Of a stretch of DNA of 64,000 nucleotides, positions 41,936 to 50,616 are shown piece after piece. Source of the stretch: an uncultured bacterium. GTDB taxonomy: Bacteria; Patescibacteriota; Saccharimonadia; Saccharimonadales; Saccharimonadaceae. Made by a program: the position numbers and the translations under genes. The stretch spans positions 1 to 64,000 of the forward strand of contig CAIJKY010000009.1 of the NCBI GenBank assembly GCA_903821365.1. The letters run 5' to 3'. Positions within the stretch are counted from its first letter, which is position 1. Each line of letters starts with the position of its first letter. The notes under the pieces are model-generated. The model did no database searches. It was not told the DNA's origin and saw nothing but the letters and a program-made list of their open reading frames with translations.

Positions 41936-42994
41936 ATGCGACATGGTGAAACAATACAGCCAGATTTTAGTTATTTTAAAGAAGTGGCCTCTGCTGTTGA
42001 CTTAGATAGTGCGCGCGCTGAATTGCGATATGCACCAACTGGAGAGGCGAACGCTACAGAAGGGGAGCAAACCCTTCCTGTTATTATTGCGCACCCTGCT
42101 GTTCGGCGTGGCAACGAAGTGGTTATCTCAGGTAACGCTTTCAGTGATGAACCAGGTCGCCCAGAGAATCTGCCACTAGCGCAGCTCTGTGCAGCGGCAC
42201 TTGGTCGTACGGTTGTTATTGTCGGCAGTCCATCGGTTGAGTCAATCCGTCGCGAGCGTATATTTGAACCAGGTGAAAAGACGACACTTGGTGACTTGTC
42301 GCGGCATGAGCGGTCTGGCGATATGAACAACGGCCAGCTCGAAGAACTACGCGCTGGTCGTTTTGGACGCATTGGCAAAGCGAGCATCGCTGCCGCTATC
42401 GCCGCACTTGAAATCGAAGGTATCAACGACCCTAATTTTGTGCTGTACGGTAGTTCGCAAGCGGCCGCAACATCAATGGGTATGCTTGGTGCGTTGCTCT
42501 CGGGCGAACATATGCCAAAAGTCAGCGGCGTTGTTTTGGCAGAGGGAGTGAATTATGAAAAATGGAAATCAAAGCGACACCTCATACAAACCTTCGTGAC
42601 CAATGGGCAATTATTTGTTCCTGATGCACTTGAAAGTAATCCTGAACCCGTCCGACGTTCTGGTGAGTCACCAAAAATCTGGATCGCTCGCACTGCTATG
42701 AGCGCCATCGCTAATGCCCGATACATGAGCGCCTTGGCGCAGGGCGAAGCATTCAGTGATATCGGCAGTGGCAGCGACCAGGTTGAAGCATTGCAAGGGG
42801 TGCCTGTGCTCCTGACGCGCGGATCGATAAGCGAATTAAGTACAGAAGATGCTAACCTTGCGATGATGACACATCTTGCACGCCATGGCGCTAATGTGGA
42901 TCTCAAAACGCATCCACACCACTCACATTCATATACAATGTCGAGCGGCGCAGCGATAGGCGCGATACGTCAAGTCTTGCCACAAGCGGCATAG
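41936..42994 (+). CDS. Alpha/beta-hydrolase-like protein of unknown substrate
   Basis: 352 aa. LPVIIAHPAV and VVIVGSPS look like core strands, LYGSSQAAATSMGML carries a nucleophile-elbow-like GSSQA with Ser near 177, and HPHHSHSYTM near the C-terminus could supply the catalytic His. The family is not one I recognise, and lipase or peptidase activity is not established. A frame from TTG 41927 adds three residues; ATG 41936 is preferred. Confidence 0.6.
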   Translation: MRHGETIQPDFSYFKEVASAVDLDSARAELRYAPTGEANATEGEQTLPVIIAHPAVRRGNEVVISGNAFSDEPGRPENLPLAQLCAAALGRTVVIVGSPSVESIRRERIFEPGEKTTLGDLSRHERSGDMNNGQLEELRAGRFGRIGKASIAAAIAALEIEGINDPNFVLYGSSQAAATSMGMLGALLSGEHMPKVSGVVLAEGVNYEKWKSKRHLIQTFVTNGQLFVPDALESNPEPVRRSGESPKIWIARTAMSAIANARYMSALAQGEAFSDIGSGSDQVEALQGVPVLLTRGSISELSTEDANLAMMTHLARHGANVDLKTHPHHSHSYTMSSGAAIGAIRQVLPQAA

Positions 42995-43065
42995 TCACCT
43001 CTGTTGAAACCTGCTATACTACCATAGTTATTCGGTAGCCTAATACTATTAAAGGAGTTCATAGC

Positions 43066-44601
43066 ATGGACGAGCAGAAAAAGACGAATTTTTACGTCGC
43101 GACCGCCATCCCTTACGTCAACGCAAAACCACACATTGGCAATGCTATGGACTACATGTTGGCTGACACTTTAGCGCGCTACCACCGTTCTCTTGGTGAT
43201 AACGTTTATTTTCAAGTGGGCAGCGATGAGCATGGCAACAAAATCGCCGCTCGTGCAGCCGAAGCTGGCAAGACGCCACAAGAATACACCGACTCGATGG
43301 TGCCGGCTTTTCACGAAATGCTCACGGCACTCAACATTAGTTATACCGATTTTGTCCGCACAACTGAACAGCGTCACGAAGCTGCCGCGCAAACGATATG
43401 GCGTCAATTAGAGCCGTACATTTATAAGGGTACGTATCAGGGTTGGTATTGTGTTGGCTGTGAATCGTTTGTTACCAACAAGCAAGCAACAGCGAACAAT
43501 GGCGTCTGCCCAGACCACAATCAGCCATATGTTCAGCTGAGTGAAGAGAATTATTATTTCAAGCTCAGTGCTTTTACTGAGCAAGTTAAGCTAGCGCTTG
43601 AATCGAATATGATTAAAATTGAGCCAGAATTCCGTAAAAAAGAAATCCTCAATCTTATTAAAGATGGGCTCGATGACATCAGTATTTCGCGCCCACGCAA
43701 AAACCTTAGCTGGGGTATTCCTGTTCCTGGTGATGATGGCCATGTCATGTATGTGTGGTTTGAAGCACTCATTAATTACGTCAGTATTCTTGGGTACCCT
43801 GACAGTGATTTGTATCGACAATTTTGGCCAGCAGACGTGCAGGTTGTCGGTAAAGATATCCTACGTTTTCACGCTGCCATTTGGCCGGCCATGCTCATCG
43901 GTATTGGCGCACCACTGCCAAGGAAGCTTTTAGTACATGGCTTTGTCAATGTCGCGGGCGCAAAGATGAGCAAAACAGTTGGTAATGTTGTTGACCCGAT
44001 CGAAATTGCTACACAATACGGTGTTGATGCTTTTCGCTATTTCTTTTTACGACACATTCCAACACTCGATGATGGCGACTTTACCTGGGAAAAGTTTGAA
44101 ACGGCCTACAACAATGAACTTGGTAATGAACTTGGTAATTTAGTGCAAAGAGTTTCAAGTATGATTATTCGCTATCAAAATGGCTTGGTTGGCGTGCTTG
44201 ACCCAGCGGTTCACGACACGATGGCATACCATGCAGCCATGGTCGAGCTGCGCTTAAACGATGCATTTGGCGAGGCTTGGAGCATGGTTCGTCAGCTCAA
44301 TGTCTATCTTGAAGAAGTAAAACCTTGGCAAGTCGCCAAGGGCGGAGAAGCAGAGGCAGGACATTTATCTGAGATACTCAGCTACGCTGCGGGCAGCCTC
44401 GTCCATATTGCTGAGCTTCTCGCGCCGTTCATGCCTGCAACGGCCGAAAGCATCAAGACAAGCTTTAGCGCTGATATCGTTCAACCAACCGCTGCACTGT
44501 TTCCAAAGATATTCAACCACACCCAAGATCCTCGCGCTGCGAAGCCCGTTGCGGTTACCGCACCGGCTGTACCACCAACACCACCAATTAATAATGGGTA
44601 G
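43066..44601 (+). CDS. metG: Methionyl-tRNA synthetase
   Basis: 511 aa. HIGN (23-26) and KMSKT (300-304) are the class I signatures. Cys129, Cys132, Cys148 and His151 form a single zinc knuckle. The C-terminal tRNA-binding OB domain found in some MetRS is absent and the protein ends in a Pro/Ala tail. AAAGGAG lies eight bases before the ATG, and TGC-TATACT is near 43012-43020, so there is a conventional leader of about 40 bases. tatD follows after three bases. Confidence 0.96.
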   Translation: MDEQKKTNFYVATAIPYVNAKPHIGNAMDYMLADTLARYHRSLGDNVYFQVGSDEHGNKIAARAAEAGKTPQEYTDSMVPAFHEMLTALNISYTDFVRTTEQRHEAAAQTIWRQLEPYIYKGTYQGWYCVGCESFVTNKQATANNGVCPDHNQPYVQLSEENYYFKLSAFTEQVKLALESNMIKIEPEFRKKEILNLIKDGLDDISISRPRKNLSWGIPVPGDDGHVMYVWFEALINYVSILGYPDSDLYRQFWPADVQVVGKDILRFHAAIWPAMLIGIGAPLPRKLLVHGFVNVAGAKMSKTVGNVVDPIEIATQYGVDAFRYFFLRHIPTLDDGDFTWEKFETAYNNELGNELGNLVQRVSSMIIRYQNGLVGVLDPAVHDTMAYHAAMVELRLNDAFGEAWSMVRQLNVYLEEVKPWQVAKGGEAEAGHLSEILSYAAGSLVHIAELLAPFMPATAESIKTSFSADIVQPTAALFPKIFNHTQDPRAAKPVAVTAPAVPPTPPINNG

Positions 44602-44604
44602 GTA

Positions 44605-45408
44605 ATGGGACGGCCGACACCTCTTACTGATACGCACTGTCACATTCACGAGGCCGATTATGTGGATAGCGAGGGTGCGTATCAGCGTGCGCAGGACCAA
44701 GGGGTCGCGCGCATGATATGCGTCGGAACCGACCTCGATAGTAGTCGACGCGCCGTGGCGTTTGCGAACTCACATCCTGGAGCTCAGGCTTCTATAGCGC
44801 TCCATCCACATATCGCAACAGAGGTTGACAGGACAGAGCTTGCAGCGATGTGGCGCGGCATTGAACAGCTTGCTGGCCAAAACACTCAAAAAATCATTGC
44901 TATTGGCGAATGCGGTCTTGACTACTTCTATCATTCGGACGCAAAGGCAAGAAAAGCACAACAAGACATGCTGCGCCGGCACATTACACTGGCAGCGCAA
45001 CGAGATTTGCCCCTTATTTTTCATGTTCGCGAGGCTTTTGCTGATTTTTGGCCGATTTTTGACGAATTTTCACGCAGTAAAGCGATCAAAGGCGTGCTGC
45101 ACAGTTTCACTGACTCACGCGAGAATGCTGATATAGCTATCAAAAAAGGCCTTTTTATAGGGGTGAACGGTATCAGCACGTTTACCAAAGACCCAGCGCA
45201 GCAGGCAATGTTTGCCGCAATTCCACTCAATAAATTGTTAATAGAAACCGACGCTCCCTACTTGACACCTATTCCTCTTCGTGGTAAGGTAAATGAGCCA
45301 GCGTATGTTAAGCACGTTGCGCTTTTTCACGCCACCGTTCGTGGTGTTCCTATGGAAGAAGTAGCAGCGGCAACCAGCAACAACGCGACTCAACTCTTTT
45401 CAATTTAA
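44605..45408 (+). CDS. TatD-family metal-dependent deoxyribonuclease
   Basis: 267 aa. TDTHCHIHE (8-16), IGECGLDYF with its metal-binding Glu, two later His residues and LIETDAPYL complete the TatD metal site. Enzymes of the family are 3'-5' DNA exonucleases or D-aminoacyl-tRNA-related hydrolases. The metG-tatD pair matches the actinobacterial order metG-tatD-rpfB-ksgA, half of which lies 4-6 kb upstream here. Confidence 0.93.
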   Translation: MGRPTPLTDTHCHIHEADYVDSEGAYQRAQDQGVARMICVGTDLDSSRRAVAFANSHPGAQASIALHPHIATEVDRTELAAMWRGIEQLAGQNTQKIIAIGECGLDYFYHSDAKARKAQQDMLRRHITLAAQRDLPLIFHVREAFADFWPIFDEFSRSKAIKGVLHSFTDSRENADIAIKKGLFIGVNGISTFTKDPAQQAMFAAIPLNKLLIETDAPYLTPIPLRGKVNEPAYVKHVALFHATVRGVPMEEVAAATSNNATQLFSI

Positions 45409-45458
45409 CTAAAATAAACTACTGAACCGTTAAATTATAAGCGTGCAACCACTAATGC

Positions 45459-46001
45459 ATGGAGAATTTTACTGTGTTTGAGTCAAATAACCGATTAGAA
45501 ATGTTCCCACTTGAGCGTGTTGCTATGGCAACAAACGCTCCTGATAACGGTATGTATATTCAAGATGGTATTCGCGAAGCTGAGGCATTTGCTAACAGCA
45601 TGGGCAGTTTTGCCGCACACGGCTATGCAGCGGAGGATTTGAGTGGGCGTCCAACTGTTACTGTAACGCCAGAAGCACCACTGACCCGACAACCAGAAGT
45701 AAGTGTCGCATTGCCGCCACGTGTTTTTATGGCCGATGCACCGCGCGTCTTAACGCTGACTGGCGGACGTAACGGTGCACCTATTCAAGTAACGGGTGAT
45801 GTACTGAGCGATGATCATGATGTAGAGCGTCATATTGCCAATGACCGCCATCCAGAAATTCCTTTAGCATTCGACTGGACGCGCGACATTGTTTCTGAGT
45901 GGCGCCACGAAGTAACTGATAGCCGCACTGCAACACTCGGTGAAGAGCAAGACCAGGGGGTCTACGCCAACACAGTACTACAAGGGAGTACCCAATTATG
46001 A
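45459..46001 (+). CDS. Hypothetical protein, 180 aa
   Basis: A soluble, acidic protein without signal peptide or membrane helix. It contains a Val/Pro/Thr-rich stretch (about 66-90) and a C-terminal half rich in Asp/Arg/His. No family was recognised. ATG 45459 has no ribosome binding site; an in-frame GTG at 45474 has GGAG nine bases upstream and is an equally good start. It overlaps the next gene by ATGA, so the two products are likely partners. Confidence 0.6.
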   Translation: MENFTVFESNNRLEMFPLERVAMATNAPDNGMYIQDGIREAEAFANSMGSFAAHGYAAEDLSGRPTVTVTPEAPLTRQPEVSVALPPRVFMADAPRVLTLTGGRNGAPIQVTGDVLSDDHDVERHIANDRHPEIPLAFDWTRDIVSEWRHEVTDSRTATLGEEQDQGVYANTVLQGSTQL

Positions 46002-46429
46002 TTTTCAAACAAATAGCCAATCTTTTTATTGGTGATGAATCAGTTGCTCGTGCCAAACGGCGCGCAGGCAAAAAATATTCAGAGCGTGACTTGCTCCGTA
46101 AAGAATCAGTTATTGGTCGTCAGCTTTTTGGTGAGATTCCTGCTGGCCACCAACGTGAATTTTTTTGTCTCGACGAGCGCACATGGATTTGGTATGAAAA
46201 ATGGACCGACCAAGCATCGCACAAAACCCAAGAGCAAACCACTCGTTACGAGCTACACTCTAACGGCATTATTAAGATTCAAGCGGGCCAACCATACCAA
46301 GTTATGGAAGGCGACGAACTCAAGAATCTTATGGCTGCCATGAAGCTTTATCATGACCGAGTGGCCGAAGAAGTCTATCAACGCGACCCTGCGACTGGGC
46401 GTCCACTTGAACTTGCTGACGCTCGTTAA
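45998..46429 (+). CDS. Hypothetical protein, 143 aa
   Basis: Soluble protein with a basic N-terminus (AKRRAGKKYSERDLLRKES), a central beta-rich segment (about 45-100) with REFFCLDERTWIWYEKW, and a C-terminal helix. No named domain was recognised. GGGAG lies eight bases before the ATG, which overlaps the stop of the preceding gene (ATGA). The gene pair stands between metG-tatD and the cysteine desulfurase. Confidence 0.6.
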   Translation: MIFKQIANLFIGDESVARAKRRAGKKYSERDLLRKESVIGRQLFGEIPAGHQREFFCLDERTWIWYEKWTDQASHKTQEQTTRYELHSNGIIKIQAGQPYQVMEGDELKNLMAAMKLYHDRVAEEVYQRDPATGRPLELADAR

Positions 46430-46466
46430 GCTAATGCAAAAGTACTAGGGCGACAGTAGTAGTCGC

Positions 46467-46475
46467 TGATATACT
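46467..46475 (+). promoter_or_regulatory. Extended -10 of the cysteine desulfurase operon
   Basis: TGA-TATACT ends six bases before ATG 46482. A small hairpin, GCGAC/GTCGC (46450-46466), sits directly upstream, where it could end the previous transcript. Confidence 0.5.
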
Positions 46476-46481
46476 GAAGTC

Positions 46482-47660
46482 ATGAACGGTAGTGTCTATC
46501 TTGATTATGCTGCGGCAACGCCAGTTGACCCGCAGGTTGCGACGGCTATGCAGCCGTATCTTAATGACCGTTTTTATAATCCATCAGCAGCATACAAAGC
46601 AGCAAAGTCGGTGCGAGCAGATTTTGAGAATGCGCGGAGTACACTTGCGGCTTGGCTTGGTGCAAAACCAAGTGAAATAGTTATGACTGCCGGCGCAACC
46701 GAATCTGCCAACCTTGCCATTAACGGCGTTATGTCGGCATATCCCGAAGGCCGTATAGCGGTGAGCGCGGTCGAGCATGCGGCTGTTGCGCAAACGGCTC
46801 GACAACATAAGCACGATATAATTGCCGTTGATGCTCATGGTGCGGTGAGCGAGTCGGCGCTACGTGCAGCTGTTGCTGAAGATACGGTACTCGTGTGTAT
46901 TGCTTATGCGGATGGTATGCTTGGGACGCTCCAGCCGATCAAGCGCCTCGGTCAAGTAATTGCAGAACTACGACAAGCGCGACAGGCACATGGCAATAGC
47001 TTACCACTCTATTTTTATAGTGACGCCTCGCAGGCGGCAGCGTACTGCGATATGCATGTGAGTCGTCTTGGCGTTGATTTGTTGACGCTTAGTGCGCCAA
47101 AAGTTTTTGGTCCAAAACAAGTTGGGCTTTTATTTGTTAAAACTGGCGTTATAGTACAGCCTCAGACAAGTGGCGGTGGTCAAGAGCGCGGACTGAGAAG
47201 CGGCACAGAGAATGTGGCGGGTGTTATTGGCTTTGCTGAGGCGGCGCGAATCGTACAGCACAGTCGTGAAAAACGACTCCGTACGGTTACCGAGCTGCGC
47301 GATATTTTTGAACAAACAATTAGTGCCGCTCTCGGTGACGATGTGGTACTGACTGCGGCTCGGCAACGAGTGCCGCATATATCGCACATGTCATTTAAAG
47401 ACGTTGATGGCGAGACATTGCTGTTTATGCTTGATGAACGTGGAATTATGGTGGCGACCGGTGCGGCTTGTGCTGCTAATAAGCAAACAGCTTCAGCGGT
47501 ATTGTTAGCGATTGGCATGACGGAGTCACTGAGGCAGGGAAGTATTCGTTGTTCGTTCAGTCATCTGCTGCATCGTGCACAAGTGCTTGACGCTGCCCAG
47601 CACATTATTGAGTGTGTGCAGGCAACCACAAACCGTAGCAAGGCAGTAAAAGCGCTATGA
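46482..47660 (+). CDS. Cysteine desulfurase (NifS/IscS family)
   Basis: 392 aa PLP enzyme. YLDYAAATPVDP (6-17), His99, SDASQAA, PLP-binding Lys207 and catalytic Cys330 (GAACAANK) are present. The His usually before the Lys (SxHK) is Pro here (LSAPK). The operon continues with DUF218 and mnmA through ATGA overlaps, so its sulfur most likely goes to tRNA 2-thiouridine. No IscU/SufU scaffold is adjacent. Confidence 0.95.
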   Translation: MNGSVYLDYAAATPVDPQVATAMQPYLNDRFYNPSAAYKAAKSVRADFENARSTLAAWLGAKPSEIVMTAGATESANLAINGVMSAYPEGRIAVSAVEHAAVAQTARQHKHDIIAVDAHGAVSESALRAAVAEDTVLVCIAYADGMLGTLQPIKRLGQVIAELRQARQAHGNSLPLYFYSDASQAAAYCDMHVSRLGVDLLTLSAPKVFGPKQVGLLFVKTGVIVQPQTSGGGQERGLRSGTENVAGVIGFAEAARIVQHSREKRLRTVTELRDIFEQTISAALGDDVVLTAARQRVPHISHMSFKDVDGETLLFMLDERGIMVATGAACAANKQTASAVLLAIGMTESLRQGSIRCSFSHLLHRAQVLDAAQHIIECVQATTNRSKAVKAL

Positions 47661-48271
47661 GTAAACTCCTTGGCAGTCTTATCGGCTTGGTGATTATTCT
47701 TGGTCTCATTATTTTTGGCGTGAATCGTTTTGTGTCACTTGACGATTTGGCTGGGTGCGGTGATCAGCCAACAAGCGCTGGGTGCGCACCGGCCGATGCC
47801 ATTGTGGCTATTAGTGGAGGTGACACATCAGCTCGTACTGATGAAGCGGTCAAGTTGTACCAAGCGGGCTGGGCTAAAACACTGATTGTTTCAGGCGCAG
47901 CGCTTGACCCGCGAGGTCCATCAAATGCGGCTGCAATGCGCCGCCACGCGATTGATGCCGGTGTCCCGGCAAGTGCAATCTTGACCGACAATCTGTCGCA
48001 AGATACTAGTGGCAACGCGCTTGGGGTTGCACTTGTTGCAAAAGAGCATAACCTACGGACGATAATTGTCGTGACCTCTCCATATCATCAACAACGGGCA
48101 TCAATTGTCTTTAACCGCGCGTTTATAGATATTGGCACAGTTCGTAATCACCCGACGCCGACTGACAAATACTGGCCTTCGACTTGGTGGACAAACCCGA
48201 CAAGCTGGTATCTGGTTGCGAGCGAAATGATAAAAACGATTGCCGAGTTAACGCGAAGTAAAATGCCATGA
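47657..48271 (+). CDS. DUF218/YdcF-family protein, membrane-anchored
   Basis: 204 aa. One N-terminal helix (about 5-25), then the DUF218 core: ADAIVAISGGD, QAGWAKTLIVSG, NLSQDTSGNA and VVTSPYHQQRA. Members such as SanA and ElyC act near the envelope on undecaprenyl-linked intermediates, and the exact chemistry is unsettled. It overlaps both neighbours by four bases, so it is translationally embedded in a sulfur operon to which it has no obvious link. Confidence 0.88.
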   Translation: MSKLLGSLIGLVIILGLIIFGVNRFVSLDDLAGCGDQPTSAGCAPADAIVAISGGDTSARTDEAVKLYQAGWAKTLIVSGAALDPRGPSNAAAMRRHAIDAGVPASAILTDNLSQDTSGNALGVALVAKEHNLRTIIVVTSPYHQQRASIVFNRAFIDIGTVRNHPTPTDKYWPSTWWTNPTSWYLVASEMIKTIAELTRSKMP

Positions 48272-49338
48272 GTGGTACATTAAATAACAATACAAAAGTC
48301 TACGTAGGCATGAGCGGCGGTGTCGATAGCTCGGTTGCAGCAGCACTTCTTAAAGATCAGGGCTACGATGTCACTGGTGTCTACATGAAAAACTGGACGA
48401 AGGATCTACCGGGCATGCAGTGTCCTTGGGCGGAAGATTTGAGTGATGCAAAACGAGTTGCGGTACAACTTGGTATTCCTTTTAAAGTGTTCGATTTTGA
48501 AACTGAATACAAACAAAAAGTGGTTGACTACATGGTTAATGAGTATGCCGCTGGTCGTACGCCTAATCCAGATATTATGTGCAATCAAGAAGTAAAGTTC
48601 AAACTTTTTCTCGAGGCTGCACTTGCTGATGGTGCCGATGCAATTGCTACGGGCCATTATGCTCGTAGTGAATCGGGCAGGCTTGAAATGGCGGCGGATA
48701 CCAACAAAGATCAGACCTACTTTTTATATCGTGTGACTGAAGCTGCACTTGCCCATACATTATTTCCACTTGGCGAGTACGAGAAGCCGCGGATTCGTGA
48801 AATCGCGACCGAAAAAGGTCTGTACACTGCGACTAAGAAAGATTCTCAAGGCATTTGTTTTGTTGGTAAAGTGAGTATGCGCGACTTTTTGAGCCAATAT
48901 ATCCAAGGAGTGCCTGGTGATATCATTGACGTACAGACCGGGAAGATTGTTGGGCGGCACGATGGGGCGATATTCTATACGATTGGCCAGCGCCACGGGC
49001 TTGGACTGGGCGGCGGCCTCCCGTTGTATGTTGCTCGCAAAGATATGATAAAAAACATTGTCTACGTAACGGCGAAGCTCAATGACACTGCGCTGTGGGA
49101 TGATCGGGTTGCGCTCCAGCAAGTCCATTGGATTAATGAGGCGCCAATTATCGATAAAGAATATCGCGTACGGTTACGTCATCGTGCGACGCTCATCGTC
49201 GCAACATTCAAGATGGTAGGCGATGAGGGTGAAACTGCGCAGCTTGTGTTGCACGATGAAGAGCGAGCGGTGACGCCAGGGCAGTCAGTGGTGGTGTATG
49301 ATGGCGAGACTGTGGTTGGTGGTGGAGTAGTTGCCTAG
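48268..49338 (+). CDS. mnmA: tRNA-specific 2-thiouridylase
   Basis: 356 aa. GMSGGVDSS (14-22) is the PP-loop. Catalytic Cys105 (IMCNQEVKF) and Cys197 (QGICFVGK) form the persulfide pair, and the beta-barrel C-terminus is complete. It thiolates U34 of Lys, Glu and Gln tRNAs with sulfur from a desulfurase, here encoded in the same operon. Confidence 0.97.
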   Translation: MSGTLNNNTKVYVGMSGGVDSSVAAALLKDQGYDVTGVYMKNWTKDLPGMQCPWAEDLSDAKRVAVQLGIPFKVFDFETEYKQKVVDYMVNEYAAGRTPNPDIMCNQEVKFKLFLEAALADGADAIATGHYARSESGRLEMAADTNKDQTYFLYRVTEAALAHTLFPLGEYEKPRIREIATEKGLYTATKKDSQGICFVGKVSMRDFLSQYIQGVPGDIIDVQTGKIVGRHDGAIFYTIGQRHGLGLGGGLPLYVARKDMIKNIVYVTAKLNDTALWDDRVALQQVHWINEAPIIDKEYRVRLRHRATLIVATFKMVGDEGETAQLVLHDEERAVTPGQSVVVYDGETVVGGGVVA

Positions 49339-49364
49339 CTTACTTTGTCCTGTAGTATAGAAGC

Positions 49365-50555
49365 ATGACCATCCATAAAAAACGTCGCGTTATTACTGCC
49401 GTTTTACTTGCAATAGGATTACTAGTGCTTGCGGGTGCGATTATCTATACTATGCGTCCTCGATATGCGTATGCGCCAGTGACGGTGACGCCAAAACAAC
49501 CATCAAGCACTACGCCGGTGGCGGCAAACAAAGAGGCGCCGACATTATCGGTTGAAAAAGTCATTAGCGGTCTTGACCATCCCTGGGATATTACGTTTTT
49601 ACCAGGTAATGCTATGCTAGCGGCTGAGCGCGACGGCACGATATCATCGATCAGTAGTGGCAATAAACAAATTGTATTTTCAGTACCAGGCGTTGCCGCA
49701 AAAGGCGAGGCAGGGCTTATGGGCATGGTCGCTGACATTGATTATGCGAAGAATAACTATGTATTTACTTGTTATGCGTCGGCCACTGATAATGATGTGC
49801 GCTTAGTACGCTGGAAATACGACGGCAAGAGCTTTACTGATAAAACTGCAATAGTAACAGGAATGCCACTCAATGCAACTGGTCGTCATTCGGGCTGTCG
49901 TCCACGCATGGATACGGCTGGAACGTTATGGGTTGGCACAGGCGATGCGGCTATTGGTACCAATCCTCAGGCACCAGGCAGTCTTGGCGGTAAAATCTTG
50001 CGAATTGACCGTAATGGTAAAGCACTCGAGGGTAATTTAAAGTTACCATTTGATACGCGTATTTACTCATACGGCCATCGAAATGTACAAGGTATTGCTT
50101 TGTTTGCGAAACCGGTCAATGGAGTTGCCGGCTTAAGTGTGGAGCATGGCTCAACCAAAGACGATGAAGTCAATAAACTTGTTTCTGGAAATGCAGGCTG
50201 GAATCCCGTTCCTGGCTACAACGAAGCCGTAGCGATGACGGACACGACATTGTATCCAGACGCGTTAGTACCCGTCTGGACATCTGGTGACCCAACAATT
50301 GCGCCGTCGGGGGCTACGATTCTTACAGGCCAACAGTGGAAAGGCTGGGAGGGGCGCATGGCAATGGCGGTACTGAAGGCCAAAGAGTTACGAATCCAGG
50401 CGTATGACGAGTCGCAAAAACTGTTATCTGACGACGTGTTTTTCGAAGGCCAGTTCGGTCGCCTCAGAAGTGCTGTGCAGGGCGGTGACGGTAATCTTTA
50501 TCTGACAACCGACAATGGTGGTGACGACGCAATCATAAAAGTGACGCCAAAGTAG
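49365..50555 (+). CDS. Exported PQQ-dependent aldose dehydrogenase-like protein (GSDH family)
   Basis: 396 aa. A signal anchor (about 8-30) and a Thr/Pro spacer lead to a beta-propeller starting LDHPWDITFLP. GRHSG holds the catalytic-type His175, YGHRNVQG (236-243) is the cofactor-site signature, and the GWNP and GRLRSA motifs complete the soluble glucose/aldose sugar dehydrogenase pattern. Such enzymes oxidise sugars outside the membrane using PQQ. No PQQ biosynthesis gene lies in the window, so cofactor would be scavenged. TAGTAT is six bases before the ATG. Confidence 0.88.
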   Translation: MTIHKKRRVITAVLLAIGLLVLAGAIIYTMRPRYAYAPVTVTPKQPSSTTPVAANKEAPTLSVEKVISGLDHPWDITFLPGNAMLAAERDGTISSISSGNKQIVFSVPGVAAKGEAGLMGMVADIDYAKNNYVFTCYASATDNDVRLVRWKYDGKSFTDKTAIVTGMPLNATGRHSGCRPRMDTAGTLWVGTGDAAIGTNPQAPGSLGGKILRIDRNGKALEGNLKLPFDTRIYSYGHRNVQGIALFAKPVNGVAGLSVEHGSTKDDEVNKLVSGNAGWNPVPGYNEAVAMTDTTLYPDALVPVWTSGDPTIAPSGATILTGQQWKGWEGRMAMAVLKAKELRIQAYDESQKLLSDDVFFEGQFGRLRSAVQGGDGNLYLTTDNGGDDAIIKVTPK

Positions 50556-50616
50556 GATGGTGCCTCAGCTCGGCGGGTTTCTTTAACAGAGGTATCTTGG
50601 TATACTCGTAGCTGAT

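Noticed and set aside
50556-50600. Terminator after the PQQ-type dehydrogenase
   Set aside because: Only a three-base GCC/GGC stem before a broken T run is visible, too weak to call.
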